DNA of 64,000 nt, from positions 1-64,000 of the forward strand of contig NZ_AUCV01000005.1 of NCBI RefSeq assembly GCF_000429945.1. The letters are read 5' to 3'. The stretch is from Desulfogranum japonicum DSM 18378. GTDB taxonomy: Bacteria; Desulfobacterota; Desulfobulbia; Desulfobulbales; Desulfobulbaceae. Shown one piece after another: positions 25,081 to 33,470 of the stretch. Made by a program: the position numbers and the translations under genes. Under the pieces are notes generated by a model. It worked only from the letters and a program-made list of their open reading frames with translations. It did no database searches and was not told where the DNA came from. Position 1 is the first letter of the stretch. Each line of letters opens with the position of its first letter.

Positions 25081-27600
25081 ATGCAACTGCCCGATCTTCC
25101 CATTCGTGCAAGTTTGCCTGCCTTAAAAAAGGCTCTCACAGAAGGATCTGCCGTATTGGCCGCTCCTCCTGGATCAGGCAAAACTACCATTGTGCCTTTG
25201 GCACTTCTTGCAGAACCTTGGCTTGCCGGGAAAAAGATCCTTATTCTTGAACCACGGAGACTTGCCGCACGGGCTGCTGCAGGCAGAATGTCTTCTCTGA
25301 GAAATGAACAAGTTGGAGAAACTGTAGGGTATCAGATTCGTTTTGACAGGCAAGTTTCAGAGGCTACCCGTATTGAAGTGGTTACTGAAGGCATTTTAAC
25401 AAGAAGATTGCAGGCTGATCCCGACTTGTCAGATGTGGGACTCGTTATCTTTGATGAATTTCATGAGCGTTCAATTCATACAGATCTGGCCTTGGCACTT
25501 TGTCTTGATATCTCACAACTGAAGGAAGACTTGCGACTGTTGATTATGTCCGCAACCATGGATACTGTTCCCATTGCTGAGCTTCTCGGTGACGTGCCCA
25601 TTATTACAGGGACGGGACAAAGCCATGAGGTAACCATTGAATATCTGGACCGGGAACCACGGGGCCATATCAGCGACACAACCACTGCAGGGATCTGCAG
25701 GGTGCTGTCTAAGCATAAAGGGGATGTATTGGTCTTCCTCCCTGGAATTGGAGAGATCCGAGGAGTAGAACGAACCCTTCGCAACGAAATCCAGGATCAG
25801 GATTTGTTCATTCTGCCACTGTACGGCAACCTGACCCAGGAGGATCAATATCGCGCAATACTGCCCGATGCAAGCGGTAAGAGACGAGTGATTCTGGCCA
25901 CCTCCATTGCCGAGACAAGTCTGACCATTGAAGGCATTACTCTTGTAGTTGACAGCGGTTGGTCACGCAGGGCGCAATTTGAAGAAGCGTGCGGTCTCAG
26001 CCGGCTGGTAACTGTAAGAGTATCAAAAGCGACTGCTGATCAGCGTGCAGGGAGGGCAGGGCGCCTTGCTCCCGGACATTGTTTTCGTCTATGGACCAGG
26101 AAAGAGCATTATAGCTTCCCACCTTTTCATCCTCCGGAAATTGTTACCGCAGATCTTTCCCCTTTAGCCTTGGAACTCGCCCTGTGGGGAGTCCATGATC
26201 CTTTGGAACTGCAATGGATCAATCCTCCCCGTGCTGGTGGTTATGCCCAGGCCATTGCGCTGCTGCAGACCCTTGAGGCTGTTGACGGGTCAGGCCGTAT
26301 TACTCCCGCTGGACGCCAGATGGCCAGCTTACCCGTGCACCCCCGGCTCAGCCATATGCTCATTCAAGCGAAAAAAAATGGCCAGGGTGCATTGGCATGT
26401 GATATCGCAGCCCTGGTTTCGGAACGAGATATATTGCAACGTGGCATTACCAATAGCACTGCTGAGATCAGTGTCCGTTGGCAGCTCCTGCAACTATGGC
26501 GAAAAAAGGGCAATACTGCCGTCCAGCGGGAAGGAGGAGACCCCAAATCCTGTCGTCTGGTTGACAGGGCCGCCAAAATATTCCGGAGCGCCATCAACGT
26601 GAAATTCAGCCCCGGTGATGAACAGGAAATCGGTCATCTTCTGGTCAATGCTTATCCTGACCGGGTTGCCAGGAGAAGAATGGGAAGTCGACAGAGATAT
26701 CAACTGGCCAACGGCAGGGGAGCAGCTCTATTGCCAGAAGATCCTTTGACTGCAAGTGAATATGTAGTTGTATCCAATCTCGATGCAGGCAGGCAAGAGG
26801 GACGAATTCATCTCGCTGAGGCAATTGATATTTCAATACTGCAGCAGCAACACAGCAGTATTTTTATCAGGAAACGTGAGGTTACCTGGGACGATGCTGC
26901 TAAAAGGGTAGCAGCACAGAATCTTCTCTGTCTCGGTGAGATTATTGTTGAAGAAAAACCATTGTCAGACCTGAGGGCTGAAGAAATGGTCGGGGCAATG
27001 CTCGATGGCATTCGACAGAACGGATTGGAGTGTCTCCCCTGGGACAGGGAAACGCGACAACTGCAAGCTCGTGTTACTTGCCTGCGCCAGTGGCAACCAC
27101 AGCAAAATTGGCCAGATTTGAGTTCCAATACCTTAATTGACGATCTTGGCTGGCTTGAACCCTACCTTGGTGGAGTGAATCGCTTAGAGCAGCTTAAACA
27201 GATTAAGCTACTGGATGTTTTTAATACTATGCTTGGGTGGGAAAAACAGCAGCAGTTAGCTCGAGAGGCGCCTGCAAAGATTTTGGTACCAAGTGGATCC
27301 AATCTGCGTTTGGATTATCTCTCAGGGGAATTGCCTGTACTTGCGGTCCGTATCCAGGAAATGTTTGGTTGCACCGACACACCTACTGTTTGCGGTGGCC
27401 AGGTTACTGTCTTGCTTCATCTGTTGTCTCCTGCAGGACGCCCCGTCCAGGTAACTTCGGACCTGGCCAGCTTTTGGCAACGGAGTTATCCAGAAGTTAA
27501 AAAGGAGTTAAAGGGCCGCTATCCAAAACATTTCTGGCCCGATAATCCGTTGGAAACACCTCCCACTCGGCGGACAAAACCAAGAAAGAAGAATAGGTAA
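25081..27600 (+). CDS. hrpB: ATP-dependent RNA helicase HrpB
   Basis: An 839-residue DEAH-box helicase. Walker A is APPGSGKTT (28-36), Walker B FDEFHERS, motif III SATMD, motif V AETSLTI and motif VI QRAGRAGR. The following HA2-like and HrpB C-terminal regions (RPVQVTSDLASFW, GRYPKHFWPDNPLE) identify HrpB rather than HrpA. Its role in bacterial RNA metabolism is not firmly known. The length fits the family. The TAA stop is the first triplet of a family-1 repeat, so the native 3' end may have been trimmed or replaced; the conserved WPDNPLE motif is intact. Confidence 0.92.
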   Translation: MQLPDLPIRASLPALKKALTEGSAVLAAPPGSGKTTIVPLALLAEPWLAGKKILILEPRRLAARAAAGRMSSLRNEQVGETVGYQIRFDRQVSEATRIEVVTEGILTRRLQADPDLSDVGLVIFDEFHERSIHTDLALALCLDISQLKEDLRLLIMSATMDTVPIAELLGDVPIITGTGQSHEVTIEYLDREPRGHISDTTTAGICRVLSKHKGDVLVFLPGIGEIRGVERTLRNEIQDQDLFILPLYGNLTQEDQYRAILPDASGKRRVILATSIAETSLTIEGITLVVDSGWSRRAQFEEACGLSRLVTVRVSKATADQRAGRAGRLAPGHCFRLWTRKEHYSFPPFHPPEIVTADLSPLALELALWGVHDPLELQWINPPRAGGYAQAIALLQTLEAVDGSGRITPAGRQMASLPVHPRLSHMLIQAKKNGQGALACDIAALVSERDILQRGITNSTAEISVRWQLLQLWRKKGNTAVQREGGDPKSCRLVDRAAKIFRSAINVKFSPGDEQEIGHLLVNAYPDRVARRRMGSRQRYQLANGRGAALLPEDPLTASEYVVVSNLDAGRQEGRIHLAEAIDISILQQQHSSIFIRKREVTWDDAAKRVAAQNLLCLGEIIVEEKPLSDLRAEEMVGAMLDGIRQNGLECLPWDRETRQLQARVTCLRQWQPQQNWPDLSSNTLIDDLGWLEPYLGGVNRLEQLKQIKLLDVFNTMLGWEKQQQLAREAPAKILVPSGSNLRLDYLSGELPVLAVRIQEMFGCTDTPTVCGGQVTVLLHLLSPAGRPVQVTSDLASFWQRSYPEVKKELKGRYPKHFWPDNPLETPPTRRTKPRKKNR

Positions 27601-27754
27601 CTGCTCACAGCGCACCTGATCATTCCGCGATCAGCCTGGCTTATGTATGACTCAATACGCTGCACCAGCCTGCTTGCGAAAACCTCAGGCACACTGTAAC
27701 CAGTTACAAATATGGGAGATATTCAAGCTTATTCGTATCTCCTGTGAGTAGTTA
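27598..27754 (+). repeat. family-1 MITE-like repeat, full copy E
   Basis: The repeat starts TAACTGCTCACAGCGCACCT at the hrpB stop codon and ends CCTGTGAGTAGTTA just before the molybdopterin oxidoreductase gene. It is 157 bases, the same size as copy A, and matches it throughout, including the CTGTAACCAGTTAC core. Confidence 0.85.
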
Positions 27755-27781
27755 CATCCGGGCTAAGTTTGCATGGTTATT

Positions 27782-29992
27782 TTATGACCCTGAAGTGGAA
27801 GTACTGTTCTCCACCTCTTTTTCTACGCGACACAACAAGGCAGAATGTGGCCAGCTGCCTATTTCCGGACTGCAAAATTCAGGATCATCCGGACAGAGAA
27901 CATTCGCGTTTGATTCAAAAACGCCAAAAAGTTCCGGAAGTTTCGGGTCACGCTCGGGGAACCACCAGGAATGTTGTATGTCAACCATCTTGGGATGCAT
28001 TACATCCGTAATTTTTACCCGCTGGCGTATCGAGCCAAGCGGCGTGGAGATCACGGCCCAGTCGCCTTCGGTCAATCCTAACTTTTCAGCTGTTGAAGGA
28101 TGTATTGAGACCAAAGGATCCGGTACTTTCTGGCGTGCCTTTTCGATTTGCCGCTGTTCTGATTGATACATGGGCATGAAGCGGCTTCCTGTGATGAGGA
28201 TGAGCGGATATTCCTCTGCCAGCTGCGGATTTCCCACTGGGCTCCACACAGGCTCATGGTATTGAGGAAGAGGGGCTGCGCCCAGTTCTTCAAAAATTGA
28301 GGATTTCAGCTCAACCTTACCCGAAGGAGTGCCGAATCCGAACTGTTCGTAGCGGCGATATTCCTTTTTGCCAAAAACACCGTACTGGTCCACCAGTTGC
28401 TTGAATGTCAAGCCAACCGGTTCCAAAGCGTGGTCATATACTTCTTCGATATTTTCCCAGGGCCAATATTCTTTCTGGCCCAACCGCATACCAAGCCCGC
28501 GGTAAAAGTCATAACTGTTACGCCGCTCAAATATTGGCTCAATACCCTGCGGGCAGGCCATGCAAAATCCCCCGGTCAGCCAGAGCTCAGAGGTTTCCAC
28601 AGTTGAAGCTGCCGGAAAAACATAGTCAGCCATCGCTGCAGACGGGGTCATGTAGTAATCCACAACCATATAAAGCTGCAGTGCCTGCAGAGCCTCAAAT
28701 ACTTTTTTCGTATTGGGCAGGGCTAGAAGCGGGTTGTTTGCCAGTGTTATTGCAGCTGTTACCGGATAGGGCTTGCCGGTAATAATAGCGTCCATAACCT
28801 CTCTGGCATGTGCCAGGTTGGAATGCCAGGCCTCAGGGGCGGCCATGTATCCTTCTGGTAGTTTCTTGTTTGCGGCCGTGTTTTTTTCCCACCCGGGGAA
28901 GCCGAAAAATGGATATTTGTCCACGCCAAGCTGCTTGGCTTTTTGATGCTCCGGCATCATGTCGTTGAGCTCAAAATATTCCCAATCCCTGATTTTTCCT
29001 ATATCACCGGCAAGGGAAAAGACCTCGCCTCCAGGGATTTCCAGGTTGCCGGTAATGGCTCGGATAATTGCCCGGCCCCTTGCACATTGCGTGGCATTGA
29101 CGCCCTGTTTATCCAGACCAAGTCCGAAAGGAATTACTGCCGGGCCGTTTGTGGCATACATTCTTGCCGATTGTTGAATAAGATCAACAGGCACGCCAGT
29201 GATCTCTGCAACCTTTTCCGGAGTATAGCTCTCAACCGCATCTTGTAATTCATCAAAACCAATGGTCCAGCGGGATACAAATTCATGGTCATACAGATCC
29301 TCAGCAATAATCAGGCGAATCCAGCCTAGCATTAAAGCGAGGTCCGTGCCCGGCCTAATCTGCAGCCATAAATCTGCCTTTTCTGCCTCTCTGGTTCTTC
29401 TGGGATCAATGATTATCAGTTTGGCCCCTTTTTTTCGAGCTGCAAGAATTTTAGGATAGAGATTAATCGGATTTGATTGTGACGCATTACAACCCCATAG
29501 AACAATGCATTTGGCAGCAGGTACTTCGCTGCCCATAATCATGCCGCCATAGGTCGCAAATTCCGTGGCATAGCTTGGGCACATGCAGATAGTATTTACT
29601 CCGCAGGTGTTGGGAGAACCGAAGAGATTGAAAAAGCGGCGGCAATCCCAGTGGTATGTTCGTTTGGTCCCGTGGGTAAAGGCGAGTGTCTCGGCCCCGT
29701 ATGTATCCCTTAAATGTGAGAGTTTTTCAGCTACCTCATCCAGTGCCTGTTCCCAGGATATCTGTTGCCAGCGGCCTTCTCCTTTTTCACCAACTCTCTT
29801 TAAAGGATGATTCAGTCGTTGCGGATGATAGAGGTGATCCCGCATCAGCCGGCCACGTTCGCAGATGACTCCTCGGGTGATTGGATGATCCGGATCGCCG
29901 GTTACTTTTACAACCTTGTCGTTTTCAATATGCAACAGGGTTCCACATCGCGGGTGGCAAAGACCACAATAGCTTCTACGAATTTCTTTCAT
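27782..29992 (-). CDS. single-subunit molybdopterin oxidoreductase (DMSO-reductase family, acetylene-hydratase-like)
   Basis: A 736-residue Mo/W-bisMGD enzyme. The [4Fe-4S] ligands Cys9, Cys12, Cys16 and Cys44 are present; the metal is probably bound by Cys in NTICMCPSYATEF. Further marks are WGCNASQSNP, IIIDPRRTREAEKADLWL, RPGTDLAL and the molydopterin-binding C-terminal domain (LILITGSRFMPMY). No Tat signal is seen, so it acts in the cytoplasm. The layout resembles acetylene hydratase and related CoA or aldehyde enzymes; there is no partner Fe-S or membrane subunit next to it. It is divergent from a TetR gene with paired palindromes between, indicating ligand-induced expression. GGAGA precedes ATG. 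Confidence 0.85.
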   Translation of the reverse strand: MKEIRRSYCGLCHPRCGTLLHIENDKVVKVTGDPDHPITRGVICERGRLMRDHLYHPQRLNHPLKRVGEKGEGRWQQISWEQALDEVAEKLSHLRDTYGAETLAFTHGTKRTYHWDCRRFFNLFGSPNTCGVNTICMCPSYATEFATYGGMIMGSEVPAAKCIVLWGCNASQSNPINLYPKILAARKKGAKLIIIDPRRTREAEKADLWLQIRPGTDLALMLGWIRLIIAEDLYDHEFVSRWTIGFDELQDAVESYTPEKVAEITGVPVDLIQQSARMYATNGPAVIPFGLGLDKQGVNATQCARGRAIIRAITGNLEIPGGEVFSLAGDIGKIRDWEYFELNDMMPEHQKAKQLGVDKYPFFGFPGWEKNTAANKKLPEGYMAAPEAWHSNLAHAREVMDAIITGKPYPVTAAITLANNPLLALPNTKKVFEALQALQLYMVVDYYMTPSAAMADYVFPAASTVETSELWLTGGFCMACPQGIEPIFERRNSYDFYRGLGMRLGQKEYWPWENIEEVYDHALEPVGLTFKQLVDQYGVFGKKEYRRYEQFGFGTPSGKVELKSSIFEELGAAPLPQYHEPVWSPVGNPQLAEEYPLILITGSRFMPMYQSEQRQIEKARQKVPDPLVSIHPSTAEKLGLTEGDWAVISTPLGSIRQRVKITDVMHPKMVDIQHSWWFPERDPKLPELFGVFESNANVLCPDDPEFCSPEIGSWPHSALLCRVEKEVENSTSTSGS

Positions 29993-30184
29993 GTGTGTCT
30001 CCAGACTTGGTTGAGAATAGTACGTTTTCTGCCCCTTGGCTTATGGATCGACCAATCTCTATGGGAGTATTTTATTATACAACTCAGCAGGGTATTCCCG
30101 TTCATCAAAAAGAGGAAGTAGCAACTGTGTATGCAGATACATGTTTTTTACATGCTGTTATACTGTTTTCTTATCGCGATATAG

Positions 30185-30213
30185 TATTTCACATATGATG
30201 CAATGTATGTCAA
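30185..30213 (-). promoter_or_regulatory. minus-strand promoter of molybdopterin oxidoreductase
   Basis: On the minus strand TTGACA (30213-30208) is a perfect -35 box, followed after 17 bases by GAAATA (30190-30185) or slightly later TACTAT as a -10 box. It points toward the oxidoreductase start at 29992, leaving about 190 bases of 5' leader. Confidence 0.45.
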
Positions 30214-30217
30214 AATA

Positions 30218-30251
30218 GACTGGCAGTCAATTTTAAATCGACTATGAGTCG
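30218..30251. promoter_or_regulatory. paired palindromes, likely TetR operator
   Basis: GACTGGCAGTC (30218-30228) and CGACTATGAGTCG (30239-30251) are two perfect short palindromes, 21 bases apart from start to start, that share GACT/AGTC half sites. They sit between the divergent oxidoreductase and TetR genes and beside the minus-strand -35 box. Two helical turns of spacing suit two repressor dimers. Confidence 0.6.
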
Positions 30252-30305
30252 AAAAAGCTTTTTAGGCACACCGGGGCTCTCCGAACAGGGACCAAGAGGA
30301 TAAAC

Positions 30306-30947
30306 ATGAAAAAATCCACTACCGTTGCAACTCAATCTGGCCAAAAGAATACTCGTCGAATCGGTGCACCATCAGGACCGAGAAGGTCGGATCAAAGACG
30401 GGCAACGTTAATAGAAGCTGCAGGCAAGCTCTTTGTTGAGCAGGGCTACGAGGCGACCACCATGGATGAAATCGCTGCTGCCGCCAATGTGGCAAAAGGC
30501 ACACTGTATCATTATTTTTCAAACAAAGCTGAATTGCTTCAAGTCTTAAGGGAAGGTTTTGAATCAGAAGTTATGAAACGTATTCGTTCACGTGTAGATA
30601 TGTGTCATGATGATGATTGGCGAGGTCGTATCAAAGCGTGGATAGATGGAGCCGTTAATGCCTACTTTGCAATGCAGGAGCTTCATGACATAGTTATCTA
30701 CAGTACTGGCATGCCATTTCGCAACGCAATGGCGGATGCTGAAATAACCAGATATCTTGCTCAGTTGATTCGTGATGGCGTCCAGGCAGGAGCCTGGAAG
30801 GTTGATGATGAGCACTGGACTGCTGTGGTCATGTTTTACAGCTTTCGGGGCGGTTGCGATGAAGCCATAATAGGAGCCCAGCGCCCGGAAGATATTCCGG
30901 AAAAGCTGAATACATTATTTTTAAAAATACTAGATGTAACTACGTGA
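30306..30947 (+). CDS. TetR-family regulator
   Basis: A 213-residue TetR protein. A basic N-terminus is followed by the helix-turn-helix at about 28-75: FVEQGYEATTMDEIAAAANV then KGTLYHYFSNKAELLQ. The ligand domain is not assignable. The gene is divergent from the molybdopterin oxidoreductase (314 bases between starts) and the interval holds twin palindromes, so it most likely represses that enzyme and itself. AAGAGGA lies before ATG 30306. Confidence 0.85.
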   Translation: MKKSTTVATQSGQKNTRRIGAPSGPRRSDQRRATLIEAAGKLFVEQGYEATTMDEIAAAANVAKGTLYHYFSNKAELLQVLREGFESEVMKRIRSRVDMCHDDDWRGRIKAWIDGAVNAYFAMQELHDIVIYSTGMPFRNAMADAEITRYLAQLIRDGVQAGAWKVDDEHWTAVVMFYSFRGGCDEAIIGAQRPEDIPEKLNTLFLKILDVTT

Positions 30948-31328
30948 AGGTTGGTTGCCCCATGATGCCATAGAGGCAGTAATGAGTATTTTCCGGCAAA
31001 TATAAAGACTCCTTTATACTTTGTGATGTGCTTTTTCTTTCTGTCTACGTCTGGGCTGGGGATATTGTCAAAGTAGCTGGCTACTGGTAAAAGATATCCG
31101 TCCTTGACGATATATCGTCCAGTTTTTTCACATTAACTTCATAGAATCGGTTGCCATGTTTAAATCTCAAATTGTCAGAGGCAGTTCTTGTACTTATAAT
31201 CAATCAAGCGGCTTCAAATTTGCTTAATTGATCCTCCACAGCCCTTGCCTGATTTTCCAGGAATACATTGGTTTGCAAAAGATCATCGTTTGATTCATAT
31301 GTGAGAAATTTTCAAAAGGAGGGATGTT
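30948..31328. other. intergenic region before araC paralog 2
   Basis: About 380 bases, AT-rich, no gene supported on either strand. GACGATATATCGTC at about 31106-31119 is a perfect 14-base palindrome and could be an operator. Confidence 0.4.
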
Positions 31329-32261
31329 ATGAGTTCTGAAAGTACAATGTCAGAGCAGGATGAGCGTACTCTGGCCGCCTCACTTGCTACTTTAACAGAA
31401 CGACTGGACCATCTCACCTTAGCTCAGCGAAATGAGCCAACCACAGCATATTCTGCCTTGTCTATTTACCGGCAGGAAGAGCCTACTGAGTTGACCAGTT
31501 ATATGCAGGAACCAAGCATTTGTCTGATCGCGCAGGGGAATAAACGCGTCGTACTTGGTGAAGAAGAGTATGTGTATGATCAGCACCATTACCTGGTAAC
31601 ATCAATAGATTTACCATTGGTGGCACAGATCATGGAAGCAAGCAGGGAAAAGCCTTATTTGGGATTGGTACTGAATTTGGAAAGGAAAATCATAGCCCAG
31701 ATGATGTTGAATAACGATATCTCGATTAACCGCTCCCCATCTGCTGATCGATGTATCGGGGTGAGCAAGATATCCCTGCCGGTTGTACAGGCTATTCTGC
31801 GTTTGCTTGATCTGCTTGAGCACCCTGATGATATTCCCATCCTTGCCCCTCTTATTCAGAGGGAGATTTTATATCGTCTGCTCACAGGCGAGCAGGGACA
31901 GCGTTTACTGCAGATTGCAATGCTTGGAAGTCACAGTAGCCAAATAGCGCGTGCAATTGACTGGTTGAAGGAAAACTACGACAGAACCATTAAAATAGAT
32001 GATCTTGCCGCCTACACAGGGATGAGCACGTCAAGTCTTCATCATCATTTCCGGGCAATGACAGCTATGACGCCGTTGCAGTTTCAGAAGAGGCTGCGCC
32101 TGAACGAGGCCAGGCAACTCATGCTTATGGAACAGAAAGATGCTACTACAGCAGCTTTTGAGGTTGGTTATGAAAGCCCTTCGCAGTTCAGTCGTGAATA
32201 CAGCCGTCTGTTCGGAGCCCCTCCTTCCCGGGATATAAAAAGACTGCTTGAAGCAACATAA
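31329..32261 (+). CDS. AraC-family regulator with AraC_N domain (paralog 2)
   Basis: This 310-residue protein is a close relative of the AraC gene at 8688: TTAYSALSIYRQEEP, YMQEPSICLIAQGNKRVVLG, then AIDWLKENYDRTIKIDDLAA and EVGYESPSQFSREYSRLFGAPP. The cupin-like part would bind an aldehyde or similar effector and the two helix-turn-helix motifs bind DNA. It faces the minus-strand Fe-ADH operon (32436-36351), which is its likely target. AAAGGAGGG precedes ATG. The stop codon TAA is the first triplet of a family-1 repeat. Confidence 0.88.
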   Translation: MSSESTMSEQDERTLAASLATLTERLDHLTLAQRNEPTTAYSALSIYRQEEPTELTSYMQEPSICLIAQGNKRVVLGEEEYVYDQHHYLVTSIDLPLVAQIMEASREKPYLGLVLNLERKIIAQMMLNNDISINRSPSADRCIGVSKISLPVVQAILRLLDLLEHPDDIPILAPLIQREILYRLLTGEQGQRLLQIAMLGSHSSQIARAIDWLKENYDRTIKIDDLAAYTGMSTSSLHHHFRAMTAMTPLQFQKRLRLNEARQLMLMEQKDATTAAFEVGYESPSQFSREYSRLFGAPPSRDIKRLLEAT

Positions 32262-32325
32262 CTGGTTGCAGTGCACCTGATCTTACCGCGATCAGCCTGG
32301 CTTATGTCTCCCCTATGAGTAGTTG
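32259..32325 (+). repeat. family-1 repeat, internally deleted copy F
   Basis: TAACTGGTTGCAGTGCACCT through GATCAGCCTGGCTTATGT matches the left part of copies A and E, then jumps to CTCCCCTATGAGTAGTTG, the right end. About 90 central bases are missing. It begins on the araC stop codon. Confidence 0.8.
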
Positions 32326-32388
32326 CGAAGCAACGCCACAATAATAGCTGATATCATTCGCAGCTTATCTCATCTTAGTATTGCTCGT

Positions 32389-32421
32389 CACCTCTTTTCT
32401 TTTTTGGGAAGAAAAGAGGTG
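32389..32421. terminator. perfect 13-bp hairpin downstream of flavodoxin gene
   Basis: CACCTCTTTTCTT pairs with AAGAAAAGAGGTG around TTTTGGG. It lies 15 bases beyond the end of the minus-strand FMN reductase gene and between converging genes, so it probably ends both messages. Confidence 0.65.
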
Positions 32422-32435
32422 ATGCAACGTATGCG

Positions 32436-32969
32436 CTACGCATTTTTCCCCATGGTATACGCTTCGCTCATGGCATTGGTATTTTTTACCTTGCCAGCGT
32501 CCCAAATACCGGTAACAGAGATTGTTCCTTTTTCAACAACATCCAGACAGTCTGTGAAAGTTCTGAAGCTTTGAAAAGTGCTTTCTACTGGCAGGCTTCC
32601 TCCGGCAGCGGAAGCGATAAAATATACGTCTGTATTGTGGATCATAGGATACGCAGGGCAGACTCGATCGATGAAGGTTTTCATCTGCCCATTAAAGGAA
32701 CGAAAATAGACAGGGCTGGCCAATACCAGAATATCTGCGGCAACTATTTTGGTCAGGATTTCATTCATATCGTCCTGCTGGACACATGCTCCGGGTTTAC
32801 CGATGCAGGTGCAGCATCCTGTACAATAGTTGATGTTTTTTTCTGATAATCGTATTTTTTCCACACTGTGGCCGGCATCCCAGGCGCCTTTCCTGAATTC
32901 GTCACATAATATGTCTGAATTACCGTTCTTTCTTGGGGTAGATGATAGTATTAGTATTTTTTTGCTCAT
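32436..32969 (-). CDS. flavodoxin-fold FMN reductase with CxxC...C motif
   Basis: A 177-residue NADPH-dependent FMN reductase-like protein. The FMN loop is SSTPRKNGNSDILCDEF (9-25), followed by YCTGCCTCIGKPGACVQQDDM, a Cys-rich segment typical of this anaerobe subfamily that may hold a metal or cluster, and VLASPVYFRSFNGQMKTFIDRV. It probably moves electrons to flavins or quinones. It is the last gene of the minus-strand Fe-ADH group but a palindromic repeat separates it from the cyclophilin-like gene. Confidence 0.8.
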   Translation of the reverse strand: MSKKILILSSTPRKNGNSDILCDEFRKGAWDAGHSVEKIRLSEKNINYCTGCCTCIGKPGACVQQDDMNEILTKIVAADILVLASPVYFRSFNGQMKTFIDRVCPAYPMIHNTDVYFIASAAGGSLPVESTFQSFRTFTDCLDVVEKGTISVTGIWDAGKVKNTNAMSEAYTMGKNA

Positions 32970-33019
32970 GATATTTTTTATGCGCTTGCCAACAAAAATC
33001 AGCCATTCTTTTTAATACG

Positions 33020-33092
33020 GTACGTATGACGCACCCTACCTTTCGCATGGACCCGAACCGTAGGGTGCGCGTCACACGCACCATCAAAATTA
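33020..33092 (+). repeat. dispersed intergenic repeat, copy 2 (GTAGGGTGCG type)
   Basis: GACGCACCCTAC (33029-33040) and GTAGGGTGCGCGTC (33060-33073) form a strong hairpin; the right half TTTCGCATGGAC..ACGCACCATCAAAATTA repeats 2669-2717. It lies between two minus-strand genes and could protect or end the upstream message. Confidence 0.75.
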
Positions 33093-33096
33093 CTTG

Positions 33097-33459
33097 TTAT
33101 TGCAGAGTAATGGTGACAGAGATCTGTTCATCAAGAGTATCCATTATTGAAGGCTGAACAGTTATTTTGCCGAGTGTCACCATATTGCCGTACTGTTGTG
33201 AAATCTCTTCATCCTTATAGAGGATGGCAAAATAGTTGCCATCTGCCGCAAATGCGAGATCTCCATTTGACCATCCGTTACGCAGCTCACTTTGGTTATA
33301 GGAAAGGGCTTTCATCACACCGCAGTAGTCATGCGCATACCTCTGAAGTTTCACTGTATAAGGGAGCATGTCTATAAGTTCTTTGGACGGAGTACTGTCG
33401 TTCAAGACTGCAGGGATTACCGCTTCTCCGATGGTCAAGAGTATTTCTGTTTTATTCAT
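33097..33459 (-). CDS. cyclophilin-like fold protein
   Basis: A 120-residue single-domain protein with the Cyclophil_like pattern: LPYTVKLQRYAHDYCGVMKA, then GWSNGDLAFAADGNYFAILY and MVTLGKI. The fold is that of cyclophilin but these bacterial proteins lack clear prolyl isomerase residues, and their function is unknown. They often sit in AraC-controlled clusters with Fe-ADH and flavodoxin genes, as here. The gap to the hydrolase gene upstream is 11 bases, so they share a message. Confidence 0.75.
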   Translation of the reverse strand: MNKTEILLTIGEAVIPAVLNDSTPSKELIDMLPYTVKLQRYAHDYCGVMKALSYNQSELRNGWSNGDLAFAADGNYFAILYKDEEISQQYGNMVTLGKITVQPSIMDTLDEQISVTITLQ

Positions 33460-33470
33460 TTTGTTTCTTC

